Shown: one piece after another, positions 8,686-17,183 of the stretch
Numbering within the stretch: position 1 is the stretch's first letter
Layout of the letters: each line of letters begins with the position of its first letter
NCBI RefSeq assembly: GCF_009729555.1
Contig: NZ_WODC01000006.1
Coordinates: forward strand, 124,001-188,000
Direction: 5' to 3'
DNA length: 64,000 nt
Source of the DNA: Pseudodesulfovibrio alkaliphilus
Lineage (GTDB): Bacteria; Desulfobacterota; Desulfovibrionia; Desulfovibrionales; Desulfovibrionaceae
The notes under the pieces: generated by a model
What the model saw: the letters and a program-made list of their open reading frames with translations, nothing else
Databases searched by the model: none
Told to the model about the DNA's origin: nothing
Program-made: the position numbers and the translations under genes

Positions 8686-9123
8686 CTAGACGCCGATCTG
8701 GAGCGCCTTGTTGAACATCTGCTTGACCGATTCGATGGTCTGGACGTTGGCCTCGTAGCCGCGTGTGGCGTTCATCATGTAGGTCATCTCCTCGACCACG
8801 TTGATGTCAGGGTAGTAGACGTAGCCGAGTTCGTTGGCGTCCGGGTGGTGTGGTTCGTAGACCTGCTTGAAGGGCCGTTGGTCGGCCGTGACGCCAAGCA
8901 CCTTGACCCCGTGCAGATCCCGGTTGAGCTGCTCGTTCATGGCCTCGTCAAAGGGCGAATATACCGGGCTGGATTCGAAGGATACGGACTTGCGCTGGTA
9001 GGGGCCTCCCTCCAGGGTCTTGGTTGTCCGAATATTGGCCATGTTCATGGAAATGACATTGAGGGTGGCGCGTTGCGCCTTGAGGCCTGATGCGCCGATG
9101 TCGAGTGCGGTCATGAAGTCCAT
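8686..9123 (-). CDS. flgC: Flagellar basal-body rod protein FlgC
   Basis: 145 residues. The N-terminal rod signature ALDIGASGLKAQRATLNVISMNMANI and the C-terminal helix ATRGYEANVQTIESVKQMFN are typical of FlgC. It is a proximal rod component secreted without a cleaved signal peptide. Its ATG directly abuts the TAA of flgB, which suggests translational coupling. Confidence 0.96.
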   Translation of the reverse strand: MDFMTALDIGASGLKAQRATLNVISMNMANIRTTKTLEGGPYQRKSVSFESSPVYSPFDEAMNEQLNRDLHGVKVLGVTADQRPFKQVYEPHHPDANELGYVYYPDINVVEEMTYMMNATRGYEANVQTIESVKQMFNKALQIGV

Positions 9124-9534
9124 TTACTTGCCTCCTTCCGAGATGACTTTCTGCAAGCCTTCGAAGTTCTTTTTGATGACACTGGCCAGGGCGTTGTACA
9201 TGAGCCCGTTCTTGCTCATGATGGCCATCTCCTTGTCCATGTCCACGCTGTCCTCGCCGTAGACGTGGCGGGGCTTGAACTCCTTGAGTCCGTCGCCCTT
9301 GAATCCGTCCGCATTGAAGACGGCGGGCAGGTGGTTCTGCTGAGTCCGCGTCATCTTGCCGCGGGCATCCAGGTTGAGGGCCTGCTGAAGCTTGTCCTCG
9401 AACTCGAGGCGGCGGGCCTTGTAGTCGGGTGTATCGACGTTGGCGATGTTGCCTGTGACGATATTTTGACGTTCCAGGCGCATGTCGAGCACCTTTGATG
9501 TCAAATGAATGTGGTTCCCGAAAAGTCCCTTCAT
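9124..9534 (-). CDS. flgB: Flagellar basal-body rod protein FlgB
   Basis: 136 residues from ATG 9534, preceded by AGGAGG. A longer open frame upstream (to 9834) lacks family similarity and crosses the promoter, so it is not used. The N-terminal rod motif LERQNIVTGNIANVDTPDYKARRLEFED and the C-terminal helix MYNALASVIKKNFEGLQKVI identify FlgB. It is the first gene of the flgBC-fliEFGHI operon, with a sigma-54 promoter about 90 bases upstream. Confidence 0.95.
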   Translation of the reverse strand: MKGLFGNHIHLTSKVLDMRLERQNIVTGNIANVDTPDYKARRLEFEDKLQQALNLDARGKMTRTQQNHLPAVFNADGFKGDGLKEFKPRHVYGEDSVDMDKEMAIMSKNGLMYNALASVIKKNFEGLQKVISEGGK

Positions 9535-9608
9535 GCCTTGATCCTCCTGCGTTTCACCGGCTTGGTGTCGGTGGCGGGTATTTTTTTCCGCCTTTCCCGC
9601 GATGGGGC

Positions 9609-9626
9609 TAGCAACTAGCGTTCCAA
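9609..9626 (-). promoter_or_regulatory. Sigma-54 promoter of the flgB operon
   Basis: Read on the minus strand: TTGGAACGCTAGTTGCTA, with GG (9624-9623) and GC (9612-9611) exactly 12 bases apart. This fits the -24/-12 consensus TGGCACG-N4-TTGCW with one change. The expected transcript start is near 9600, giving a leader of about 65 bases before flgB. Confidence 0.8.
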
Positions 9627-9745
9627 GTTTGTAACAGTCTGATTTTGCAGTGTTTGCTATGATTTTTGGTGTCTTGATTCCCTTCGGCAGGGCCGTGGGG
9701 AGAGCGGGCAGAGGAACGCACCATTCCTTGTAATGTGCCACGGGG

Positions 9746-9776
9746 TGCCTGTTGAACGGCAACCGTTGCCAAGGCA
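9746..9776. promoter_or_regulatory. Palindromic candidate activator site between two divergent sigma-54 promoters
   Basis: GGCAAC-C-GTTGCC (9758-9770) overlaps a second palindrome, AACGG-CAA-CCGTT (9755-9767). Both are enclosed by TGCCT (9746-9750) and AGGCA (9772-9776). The centre at about 9764 is about 150 bases upstream of both -12 elements, which suits an enhancer-binding-protein site. The assignment is by position and symmetry only. Confidence 0.5.
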
Positions 9777-9896
9777 GGGAGTTCTTTGCCGCATGAGAGA
9801 TAAATCGATTGATTTCAAGATGTTTAGCGTGCATCTTTCAGTGTCTTCTGGCTCTGGCTGCTGCCTCTTCTTTATGAGAGGTGAATATTGTTGCCA

Positions 9897-9914
9897 TTGG
9901 CACAGGGCTTGCTT
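9897..9914 (+). promoter_or_regulatory. Sigma-54 promoter of the TPR-protein gene
   Basis: TTGGCACAGGGCTTGCTT matches the sigma-54 consensus closely: GG at 9899-9900 and GC at 9911-9912, 12 bases apart. The expected transcript start is near 9924, about 70 bases before the gene at 9995. Confidence 0.85.
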
Positions 9915-9994
9915 GGCATCAGCGCGGGCCGAGTGAGCCCGGACGATTTTTTTCAACCCGGTCGCCGGGTAAAGGAGAAACGGAGGGGAACGTC

Positions 9995-10558
9995 ATGAGT
10001 GGACATCTGGACTACGAAATCAACAAGGAACTCGGCGAGTGCTACCTGTTCATGGGTGAGCTCGACAAGGCCGAGGAATACTACAGGAAGGCCGCCGGCT
10101 CCAACGGGGTGCATCCCGACCCGTTCCTGGGGCTGGCCACAGTGGCCGTTCAGCGAGGCAATCTGCCCGAGGCGCTGGTCATGTACGAGAAGGCCCACAA
10201 GGTTGCTCCCAGCGACAAGAGTCTTTCCGGGATTGCCCTCATCCGCATGGAGAACGGCGAAAAGGAGAATGCCTATTCCCTGTTCGTCGAGGCCATCAGG
10301 ATGAACCCAGAAAACATGGTCGCCCTGTTCAGCCTGATCAGGCTCGGCCACGAACTGGAGCGAGTGGCGGACATCATTCCCTATCTTCGGAGCTATCTGG
10401 AGATTGATCCGTCCAAGCACGAGGTTCGTTTTTCCCTGGCCGGGTGCCTGATGTGCACCGGGCAGGAAGACGCGGCCCGGGCCGAGCTTGAGACAATTCT
10501 CGAAGCCAGCCCCGAGTTCGCCGCCGCCAGCGAACTGCTCGAACAGCTCCAGGCTTAG
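9995..10558 (+). CDS. Tetratricopeptide-repeat protein of unknown role
   Basis: 187 residues from ATG 9995, with AAGGAG and GGAGGGG upstream. An earlier in-frame ATG (9881) would lie inside the sigma-54 promoter and is rejected. At least four TPR-like helix pairs are visible (GECYLFMGELDKAEEYYRKA; LATVAVQRGNLPEALVMYEKA; DAARAELETILEASPEF), making it a soluble protein-binding scaffold with no signal peptide. It is transcribed away from flgB from its own sigma-54 promoter, so a role tied to flagella or another sigma-54 programme is inferred. The partner is unknown. Confidence 0.75.
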   Translation: MSGHLDYEINKELGECYLFMGELDKAEEYYRKAAGSNGVHPDPFLGLATVAVQRGNLPEALVMYEKAHKVAPSDKSLSGIALIRMENGEKENAYSLFVEAIRMNPENMVALFSLIRLGHELERVADIIPYLRSYLEIDPSKHEVRFSLAGCLMCTGQEDAARAELETILEASPEFAAASELLEQLQA

Positions 10559-10564
10559 AACCAC

Positions 10565-10623
10565 GGTCTCCCCTCCCCGTTGGTTTCCCGTCCCGCCCGT
10601 TTCGGCGGACGGGGCGGGAGACC
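10565..10623 (+). other. Long stem-loop in the leader of the IMP cyclohydrolase gene
   Basis: GGTCTCCCCTCCCC (10565-10578) can pair with GGGGCGGGAGACC (10611-10623) with one small internal mismatch. A smaller hairpin, CCGTC-C-CGCC with GGCG-GACGG (10588-10612), competes for two of the same bases. No T-run follows. It may end the TPR transcript or form part of a regulatory leader. Confidence 0.45.
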
Positions 10624-10685
10624 AGCTTCTTCCGGGGACGCCCGGCCTTTGGCCGAACGCCGCTTGCCTTCGCCCGGCAAATCTG

Positions 10686-10720
10686 GCACAGCCTCTCAAA
10701 TCACCAAGAGAGGGCTGTGC
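10686..10720 (+). promoter_or_regulatory. Hairpin that hides the ribosome site of the IMP cyclohydrolase gene
   Basis: GCACAGCCTCTC (10686-10697) pairs with GAGAGGGCTGTGC (10708-10720), with one bulged base and a 10-base loop. The ATG follows at 10721 and the only purine-rich ribosome site, GAGAGGG (10708-10714), lies inside the right arm. This suggests control of translation initiation. Confidence 0.6.
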
Positions 10721-11317
10721 ATGAACCTGTTGCCTGTTAAAAGAGCTATTCTGTCGGTCACCGACAAGTCCGGCCTGGCCGACTTCGGTGCGTTTCTTGT
10801 GGAGAGCGGCTGCGAGCTGGTCTCTACCGGCGGTACCAAGAAGATGTTGTCCGACGCCGGGTTGCCCGTCACGTCTGTCAGCGAAGTGACTGATTTTCCA
10901 GAGATTCTGGGCGGCCGCGTCAAGACCCTGCATCCCATGATCCACGGCGGCATCCTGGCTGACAAGGACGACCCGGCCCACATGGAAACGCTGCGCGATT
11001 TCGGCATTGAGCCCTTTGACCTCATCTGCGTCAATCTCTACAATTTCGCCCAGGCTGCGGCAAAGGGGCTGGGCCTTAAGGACGCGGTGGAGCAGATCGA
11101 CATCGGCGGCCCCACCATGCTCCGCGCCTCGGCCAAGAATTTTCACTCCATTCTTGTGGTTCCCGATCCTCAGCACTATCCAAGGGTCATGGCCGAGATT
11201 GCCGGGTCAGGGGGCGTTTCCCTGGCGCTTCGCAAGGAGATGGCGGCGCTGACCTTCAGGCTGGTGTCCGAATACGACGCCATGATTGCCGCCTATCTGG
11301 CGGAAAACGACGCATAG
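10721..11317 (+). CDS. purH: Stand-alone IMP cyclohydrolase (N-terminal domain of PurH)
   Basis: 198 residues. It matches only the N-terminal MGS-like domain of bifunctional PurH: KRAILSVTDKSGLADFGAFL, SGCELVSTGGTKKML, the VTDFPEILGGRVKTLHPMIHGG signature, LYNF and IDIGGPTMLRASAKN. It closes the ring of FAICAR to give IMP, the last step of de novo purine synthesis. The transformylase domain is missing here and is encoded separately at 17184-18458. The start at 10721 matches the family N-terminus. The frame is open further upstream, but that part is not conserved. hflX starts 8 bases after the stop, so the two are probably cotranscribed. Confidence 0.92.
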   Translation: MNLLPVKRAILSVTDKSGLADFGAFLVESGCELVSTGGTKKMLSDAGLPVTSVSEVTDFPEILGGRVKTLHPMIHGGILADKDDPAHMETLRDFGIEPFDLICVNLYNFAQAAAKGLGLKDAVEQIDIGGPTMLRASAKNFHSILVVPDPQHYPRVMAEIAGSGGVSLALRKEMAALTFRLVSEYDAMIAAYLAENDA

Positions 11318-11325
11318 CGGCCAGG

Positions 11326-13017
11326 ATGGGCGGGGTTTCCGGCCTCGTCCTCCCGGCCCATAAGGAGCGGTCCATAGCCCAGAAACCCAAGGGCAACCTG
11401 CAAGGGTTGAAACCCAACCAGATCAAGCGGCTCGGCAGGCTCTCCCAACGGCAGTTCCCGCTCGACGGCACGTTTACCACGGAACAGGCTCGCGAGCTGG
11501 CCGTCCTGAGCGCGGATACCGGCCGCCAGATCGGCCTGCTCATCAATCGCCAGGGCAAGGTCGAGATGGTCCTGGTGGGCGATAACCGCTCCATCTTCAT
11601 CCCCGAGCTGCCCCGGGCTCGTCTTGGTTCCGGCCGTTTGCGCGGTCTGCGGCTGTTGCACACCCATCTGGCCGACGAGGCTTTGTCCCAGGAAGACCTG
11701 ATGGACATGGTTTTTCTGCGCCTTGACGCGGTCATCGTCCTGACAGTGGCCGGGGGGGAGCCGCGTACCGTCCAGGTGGCCCACCTGCTCCCCCCCAACC
11801 CCGACGACAGGAGCTACGAGGTCTTTGATGCCGTGCGCTGGGACCGGCTTGATCTTGATCTGGCCGGGATAGTGGAGGCGTTGGAGGATGAGTTCGGCCG
11901 CCAGCTCGACGCTCGAGATATGGAGGACGGCGCGGAGCGTGTGCTGCTGGTCAGCGTGGACGACACGCCCCATGGGGTGCAGGAGCGATCCCTGGAGGAG
12001 TTGGCGGAGCTGGCGGACACGGCGGGGCTCGTGGCCTCAGGTACCATGGTCCAGCGCGTACGCAAGAAGAATCCGGCATTCATTGTGGGCAAGGGCAAGC
12101 TGGCCGAGCTTGAGGTCAAGGCGTTGCAGACCAATGCCTCGGTCATCATCTTCGACCAGGAGCTATCCCCCACCCAGATCCGCAACTTGGCCGAAGTCAC
12201 GGAACGAAAGATCCTCGACCGCACCCAGCTCATTCTCGACATCTTTGCTCAGCACGCCACCACCGCCTCGGGCAAGCTCCAGGTGGAGATGGCCCAGCTC
12301 AAGTACACCCTGCCGCGGCTGGTGGGAAAAAACCGGGCCATGTCGCGCCTCATGGGGGGCATCGGCGGGCGCGGACCGGGCGAGACCAAGCTCGAGATGG
12401 ACCGCCGCCGCATCGACGAGCGGCTGACCCGCCTCAAGAAGGAGCTGGCCCAGGTCCGCAAGCGGCGCAGCCAGACCCGCGAGCGGCGGGCCAAGGCCGG
12501 GCTGCCCATCGTCTCGCTGGTGGGCTACACCAACGCGGGCAAATCCACCCTGCTCAACACCCTGACCAGTTCACGGGTGCTGGCTGCGGACAAGCTCTTC
12601 GCCACTCTTGACCCAACCAGCCGACGCATCCGCTTTCCCGAGGAGCGCGAGGTGGTGCTGACCGACACCGTGGGGTTCATCCGCCGTCTGCCGCCTGACC
12701 TGAAGGAGGCTTTTCGGGCCACCCTGGAGGAGTTGGAGTCGGCAGACCTGCTGGTCCTTGTCTGCGACGCCTCGCATCCCGAGGTGGAGGAGCAGGTGGC
12801 GGCCGTGCGCAACATTTTGGCCGACATGGAGCTTGACGCCATCGCCTCCATCCTGGTGCTCAACAAATGGGACCGTCTTGACGAAGCGGGGCGGGAGACC
12901 ATGCGCAATGTCTTTCCGGAGGGCATCCCGGCCTCTGCCGTGGATCGTTCCTCCCTGGAGCCGGTGGTGGAGGCCATTTTGGCCGCCATCCCCTGGGGCA
13001 GACCAGGGAACAGCTGA
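11326..13017 (+). CDS. hflX: GTPase HflX with an additional N-terminal domain
   Basis: 563 residues, against about 365-430 for the common form. Residues about 205-395 are the HflX nucleotide-binding N-domain ([43 protein letters not shown] with a coiled coil). About 395-555 is the G domain: G1 GYTNAGKS (400-407), G3 DTVG and G4 NKWD. HflX rescues or splits stalled 70S ribosomes. An extra domain of about 190 residues comes first and contains [20 protein letters not shown] and then [13 protein letters not shown] (112-124), which resembles a JAMM metal site. The ATG has a poor ribosome site. A better AAGGAG lies before an in-frame ATA near 11374, so the true start is uncertain. Confidence 0.9.
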   Translation: MGGVSGLVLPAHKERSIAQKPKGNLQGLKPNQIKRLGRLSQRQFPLDGTFTTEQARELAVLSADTGRQIGLLINRQGKVEMVLVGDNRSIFIPELPRARLGSGRLRGLRLLHTHLADEALSQEDLMDMVFLRLDAVIVLTVAGGEPRTVQVAHLLPPNPDDRSYEVFDAVRWDRLDLDLAGIVEALEDEFGRQLDARDMEDGAERVLLVSVDDTPHGVQERSLEELAELADTAGLVASGTMVQRVRKKNPAFIVGKGKLAELEVKALQTNASVIIFDQELSPTQIRNLAEVTERKILDRTQLILDIFAQHATTASGKLQVEMAQLKYTLPRLVGKNRAMSRLMGGIGGRGPGETKLEMDRRRIDERLTRLKKELAQVRKRRSQTRERRAKAGLPIVSLVGYTNAGKSTLLNTLTSSRVLAADKLFATLDPTSRRIRFPEEREVVLTDTVGFIRRLPPDLKEAFRATLEELESADLLVLVCDASHPEVEEQVAAVRNILADMELDAIASILVLNKWDRLDEAGRETMRNVFPEGIPASAVDRSSLEPVVEAILAAIPWGRPGNS

Positions 13018-13057
13018 ACCGCCACGCCAGCCGGACGCCTCGCAGCCTCTTTCGGGC

Positions 13058-14005
13058 TCAGGAGTTCCGGCCTTTCCTGTCGGCCATGACGCTTGCCTCG
13101 CTCATTCCGCCCACTTCTCTGCCATCGTAGGACGAGGCGCATTCCAGCGGCTCCACATGAATGGTGACTTCGGCGTTGTCCAGGGCCGCTTCGATAGCGT
13201 CCTCGATGACTCGGCACAGGTCATGGGCCTCGCGGACCGAGGTTGCGCCCGGCACAAGCAGATGGAAGTCGATGAATCGCCGCTGCCCGGACTTTCTGGT
13301 GCGCAGGCCGTGGAAGGTGGCCCGTTCCCCCTGGTGTTTGCGGATGGCCGCGCCGATACGTTCGAGTTCGTCGGGCGGCAGGGCGTTGTCCATGAGACCG
13401 CCTACCGACCGCCGGACAAGGCTGACGCCCGTGCGGACGATGTTCGCGGCCATGACGATGGCGATGACCGGGTCGAGGATCTGCCACTGGGGTGCGGCCA
13501 GGAGCACTGCCAGCCCTGCCACCATGCCCACAGAGGTCCAGACATCGGTGAGCAGATGTCTGGCGTCGGCCTCCAGGGTGATGGAGTCGAAATGGGCGGC
13601 GGCCCGGAGCATGATCCGGGCTGTGGCGAAGTTGATGACAGAGGCGACCAGGGCCAGGGCCAGACCGGGGCCGAGGTTGCTCAGTTCCCGAGGGTTGAGG
13701 AATCGGTCTATGGCCGCGTAGGCGATACCCAGCGCAGCCGCGATGATCAGCACTCCCTCGATGCCGCTTGAGAAGTATTCGGCCTTGCCATGGCCATAGG
13801 CGTGCTTGCGGTCCGAGGGTCGCAGGGCGATGGTGAGGGCTGTGAGAGCCAGCACTCCGGCGGCGAGGTTGATGACGGACTCGGTGGCGTCCGAGAGCAG
13901 GCCCACCGACCCGGTCATGCCCCAGGCCCCGAACTTGAGCGCCAGGGTGACCACCGAGGCAATGATGGAGTAGACGGCGTATCGCCTGGGGGACGTGCCG
14001 TTCAT
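13058..14005 (-). CDS. Cation diffusion facilitator (CDF) metal exporter
   Basis: 315 residues. The N-terminal two thirds have about six membrane helices with the CDF signature ([37 protein letters not shown]). Metal-site pairs are visible in DATES and [11 protein letters not shown]. The last 90 residues form the cytoplasmic ferredoxin-like dimerisation domain ([24 protein letters not shown]). CDF proteins export Zn, Fe, Mn, Co or Cd against protons. The metal cannot be read from sequence. It follows plsY by 6 bases on the same strand and converges with hflX. Confidence 0.9.
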   Translation of the reverse strand: MNGTSPRRYAVYSIIASVVTLALKFGAWGMTGSVGLLSDATESVINLAAGVLALTALTIALRPSDRKHAYGHGKAEYFSSGIEGVLIIAAALGIAYAAIDRFLNPRELSNLGPGLALALVASVINFATARIMLRAAAHFDSITLEADARHLLTDVWTSVGMVAGLAVLLAAPQWQILDPVIAIVMAANIVRTGVSLVRRSVGGLMDNALPPDELERIGAAIRKHQGERATFHGLRTRKSGQRRFIDFHLLVPGATSVREAHDLCRVIEDAIEAALDNAEVTIHVEPLECASSYDGREVGGMSEASVMADRKGRNS

Positions 14006-14011
14006 GATTTG

Positions 14012-14602
14012 CTACGCCTTGGGCTTGGTCCAGGGGTTTTCCTCGCCCCTCGCCAGTCTGCGGATGTTCTCCTTGTGCCGCCAGAAGAGCAGAACCATGA
14101 CCACCAGGGCCACGGGAACGAAGGCCACGTTGCCTGTAATGAGCATGAATACCGGCAGGGCCAGGGCCAAGGTCAGCGAGCCCATGGACACATGGCCCGA
14201 CAGGCCGACCACGGCAAGGCACATGGCCGCCGAAAGCAGGGTGCCCCAGAAGGAGACGGCCAGAAACGCGCCCACCGTGGTGGCCACGGCCTTGCCGCCC
14301 TTGAAGCGCATGAAGCAGGAGAAGGCGTGGCCGAGGATGGCCGCAAGCACCACCAGGCTCAGGCCGAGGTTCGACTCGACCCAGGCCGAGGCCATAAGGA
14401 CCGGCACCAGTCCCTTGGAGATGTCGAGGACCAGGGTGGCGATGCCGAATTTCATTCCGCACAGCCGGGCCACGTTGGTGGCGCCGATGTTGCGGCTGCC
14501 GTCGGTGCGCGGGTCGATGCCGCAGAGTGCTTTGGCCACGACCAGTCCGAAGGGGATGGAGCCGAGCACGTAGGCGGTGATGATCCAGAAGATGAGGGAC
14601 AT
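14012..14602 (-). CDS. plsY: Acyl-phosphate:glycerol-3-phosphate acyltransferase PlsY
   Basis: 196 residues with five predicted membrane helices. All three PlsY motifs are present: GSIPFGLVVAK, DGSRNIGATNVARLCG and FKGGKAVATTVGAF. The enzyme transfers an acyl group from acyl-phosphate to glycerol-3-phosphate, the first step of phospholipid synthesis, in the inner membrane. It sits between the RNase II/R-family gene (89 bases upstream) and the CDF gene (6 bases downstream), probably one minus-strand transcript. Confidence 0.95.
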   Translation of the reverse strand: MSLIFWIITAYVLGSIPFGLVVAKALCGIDPRTDGSRNIGATNVARLCGMKFGIATLVLDISKGLVPVLMASAWVESNLGLSLVVLAAILGHAFSCFMRFKGGKAVATTVGAFLAVSFWGTLLSAAMCLAVVGLSGHVSMGSLTLALALPVFMLITGNVAFVPVALVVMVLLFWRHKENIRRLARGEENPWTKPKA

Positions 14603-14691
14603 GCGGGATACTCCTGATGCCGAGCGTGTAATGCGGTGTATGTAGCGCTTTTGGGCCTCGATTGGAAGAGGCGGTTGCCCGGACCGGCGGC

Positions 14692-16746
14692 TCAGTCTTC
14701 AAGGACCTCGCCCAGTTTGATTTCGTTGGTCAGCGGGTCGATTCGGGAAAAGTTGATCTGAAACCGTTGGCCTGGATAGAGCTTGTCGCCCAGCAGCTTG
14801 CGCGGTGCGCGGACGTTGATCTGGTACTGGGGCATGGCCAGGGTGGCCATGGGCCCGGTGTCCTCCACCAGCACGGCCGGATGCAGCGACTTGCGATGCC
14901 GGGCGAGATAGACCAGCTTCCAATAGCGCGGCCAGAAGCGTTGCACCGCGCTCACCGCCCTGATGCGTGTCCCGAGCTGGATGGCGAGATGGTCCAGGGC
15001 TTCGGCGTCGAGACGCGGGCTCCCGGTCAGAAGCAGGCTGCTGACCTGGGCCATGTTGATAAAGTCTGTGTAGCGGCGAAGCGGCGAGGAGATGGGCGCG
15101 TAGGCCGGGACGCCAAGGGCCGCGTGGCGTTTGGGGGTGGTCTCCAGAGCCGGAGGCAGCAGGAGTTTGACCGAGCGCAGGATTTCCGCCGGCTCCGTGA
15201 AGATGCCGGCCGCCTCCTGGGGCAGGGCTATGTCCTGGGTGCGGTGGAGCAGGGGCAGTCCCTGATCCCTGGCCCAGAGGGCCAGGCCGGAATTGGCCAG
15301 GATCATGAATTCGCTGATGACCAGCTCGGCCAGGGGGCACGGCTCCTTGAGGGAGATGTCCACCACTGCCTGACTGCCCTGGCCTGTTACCGTGACCACG
15401 GGCTCTGGCTTGCGGATGACGCAGGCCCCGTTCTCGATGCGGCGGTTGATGCGTTCCTTGGCCAGCCGATGGGCCAGGACCAGCATGGGGTCCGTTCCCT
15501 CGGCTATGGTCCGGTCGGCTTCCTCGTAGCTGATGTTGGCCTTGACCGTGGCCCAGGTCAGGCGCGGCGAGACCGAGAGCAACTCCCCCCGGCCGTCCAG
15601 GCGGAAGAGCGCCAAGAGCACCGGCCGCCGCTCTCCGGCCAGCAGACTGTAAAGCCCTGTGCCGAACCTCTCGGGCAGCATGTGGGCCGTGCCTTCGGGC
15701 AGATAGAGGCTGGTGGCCCTGTCGGCCACAGCCCGGTCAAGGGGCGACCCGAAGCGCCAGTGGGCCTCTGGACGGGCCAGGGCGATGGACAGGGCGAAGC
15801 CGTCGCCTTCCGTTTCAATGTGGAAGGCGTCGTCTATGTCGCGGGTGGTGGGCGCGTCGATGCTGATCAGCCTCAGGGGGCAATCTTCAACGGTTTCATT
15901 GAAAAACTCTGTCTCTATTGATTCGATTTCATTGGAGAATGATTCGTGCCATTCATCCCCCCACGCGTATGCTGCCTCGTCGAGCAGGTGGTTGTGGTGC
16001 AGAGGAAGAGTCCCCCAGGTCTGGGCCAGGAGCAGAGGCAGGTGCGGGGTGTCTGGCAACCCCTTGGAAATGGCCTGCCAGACCTTGGCGCCGGTCTCGT
16101 CCAGGGTGGAGGCGATGGCCTGCCTGAGCAGGCGTTGAATGATTCCGGCCAGCTCGGGCTCCAGGTCTGGGAGCTGGGGCGTGCGGCCCTGGCTGTATGC
16201 CGCCCAAAGCTCCTGGATCAGGGTTTGTCCTGTCGAGGTGACGGCTTCACGCTCCTTTTCTTCGGCTTTTTCGCGCAGCCGCTGTTCGACCTTTTCTGCG
16301 GGCCATATCTCGAAATTAGGGGGGCGGAACTTGAAATGGGTTTTGGCCGAGAGCATGGCCCGGCCCAAGGCGGCCAGCTCGTCCGGTTCCGGGGCGTCGA
16401 AGAGCAGGTCGGCAAACCATGCCAGGGGTGCGCTTTCCATCTCCCCCTGGGCAAGGGCCCATAGTTCCATCACGTCGAGCCCGGCCTGTATCTCGCCACG
16501 CCGTTCCTGGTGGCTGTTGAGTACGTCCTGTATTGTCTGCCTGTTGGCTTCGGCATCGTGGGTCGGCCCTGTCCAGGGCAGTATCCGGGCGGTCGGGAGC
16601 TTCATCTCCCGCTTGGTGATGGTCAGGAGCCTGAGCCTGCCCGAGGATTCCTCGAGCACCCAGGCCAGTTGCGGGTGATCTCCCTGCATGAATTCCACCA
16701 CCGTGCCGGGGCGGATGAATGGGCCGAAAGCGGTTTTTTTTACCAT
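14692..16746 (-). CDS. RNase II/R (RNB-domain) family exoribonuclease
   Basis: 684 residues. An N-terminal beta-barrel-like region (about 1-60) is followed by a helical part and the RNB catalytic domain (about 285-600). The metal/active-site motif is SIDAPTTRDIDDAF, and YAPISSPLRRYTDFINMAQ is the conserved end of the domain. A short OB/S1-like tail closes the protein (QINVRAPRKLLGDKLYPG). Members degrade RNA processively from the 3-prime end. It is closer in size to RNase II than to the roughly 800-residue RNase R. A short stretch encoding SFSNEIESIETEFFNETVED, just before the catalytic motif, is acidic and AT-rich compared with its surroundings. Confidence 0.88.
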   Translation of the reverse strand: MVKKTAFGPFIRPGTVVEFMQGDHPQLAWVLEESSGRLRLLTITKREMKLPTARILPWTGPTHDAEANRQTIQDVLNSHQERRGEIQAGLDVMELWALAQGEMESAPLAWFADLLFDAPEPDELAALGRAMLSAKTHFKFRPPNFEIWPAEKVEQRLREKAEEKEREAVTSTGQTLIQELWAAYSQGRTPQLPDLEPELAGIIQRLLRQAIASTLDETGAKVWQAISKGLPDTPHLPLLLAQTWGTLPLHHNHLLDEAAYAWGDEWHESFSNEIESIETEFFNETVEDCPLRLISIDAPTTRDIDDAFHIETEGDGFALSIALARPEAHWRFGSPLDRAVADRATSLYLPEGTAHMLPERFGTGLYSLLAGERRPVLLALFRLDGRGELLSVSPRLTWATVKANISYEEADRTIAEGTDPMLVLAHRLAKERINRRIENGACVIRKPEPVVTVTGQGSQAVVDISLKEPCPLAELVISEFMILANSGLALWARDQGLPLLHRTQDIALPQEAAGIFTEPAEILRSVKLLLPPALETTPKRHAALGVPAYAPISSPLRRYTDFINMAQVSSLLLTGSPRLDAEALDHLAIQLGTRIRAVSAVQRFWPRYWKLVYLARHRKSLHPAVLVEDTGPMATLAMPQYQINVRAPRKLLGDKLYPGQRFQINFSRIDPLTNEIKLGEVLED

Positions 16747-16838
16747 CTGAACTTCTTTGATCTGCGGTGAGCGCCGGGTGTGACGCAGGGTATCATGAAC
16801 CGATTGTCAGCGTAAGCCGGGCGGGGTACAGGGACCGT

Positions 16839-17135
16839 ATGGAACGCGAATTCGTCGAGGGCATCGGCATCGTGGCCGGATGTTGCACCACGGCATCCTT
16901 CGTGCCCCAGGTGGTCCGTACCTGGCGGACCCGGTCCGTGGCCGACATCTCCCTGCGCATGTACCTGCTCTTGTGCCTCGGGGTGTCGCTGTGGCTCGTC
17001 TATGGCGCCCTTATCGGCTCGCCCGCCGTGTTGCTGGCCAATGCGGTCACTCTGCTTCTGGCCGCCGCGATTCTGGTCATGAAACTCGTGTTCGGGCGCG
17101 GTTCGGCTCATTCTTCAGGGCGCCGGACTCCTTGA
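16839..17135 (+). CDS. SemiSWEET-type sugar transporter (three-helix PQ-loop protein)
   Basis: 98 residues from ATG 16839. Three membrane helices span the protein, with the PQ-loop motif FVPQVVRTWRTRS at the end of helix 1, then DISLRMYLLLCLGVSLWLVYG and ANAVTLLLAAAILVMKL. SemiSWEETs work as homodimers and move sugars down their gradient. The ATG is chosen because the family starts shortly before helix 1. An upstream in-frame ATG (16767) would add non-conserved residues. It is a single-gene unit between two minus-strand genes, and its substrate is unknown. Confidence 0.85.
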   Translation: MEREFVEGIGIVAGCCTTASFVPQVVRTWRTRSVADISLRMYLLLCLGVSLWLVYGALIGSPAVLLANAVTLLLAAAILVMKLVFGRGSAHSSGRRTP

Positions 17136-17183
17136 GGCGGCGGGCCGGTGGCCGGTCAGCCCATGGCCATCCGGCCCGCAGGC

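Noticed and set aside
11374-11376. ATA start codon for hflX behind a good AAGGAG site
   Set aside because: ATA initiation is very rare. The ATG at 11326 is kept, with the doubt noted in the gene entry.
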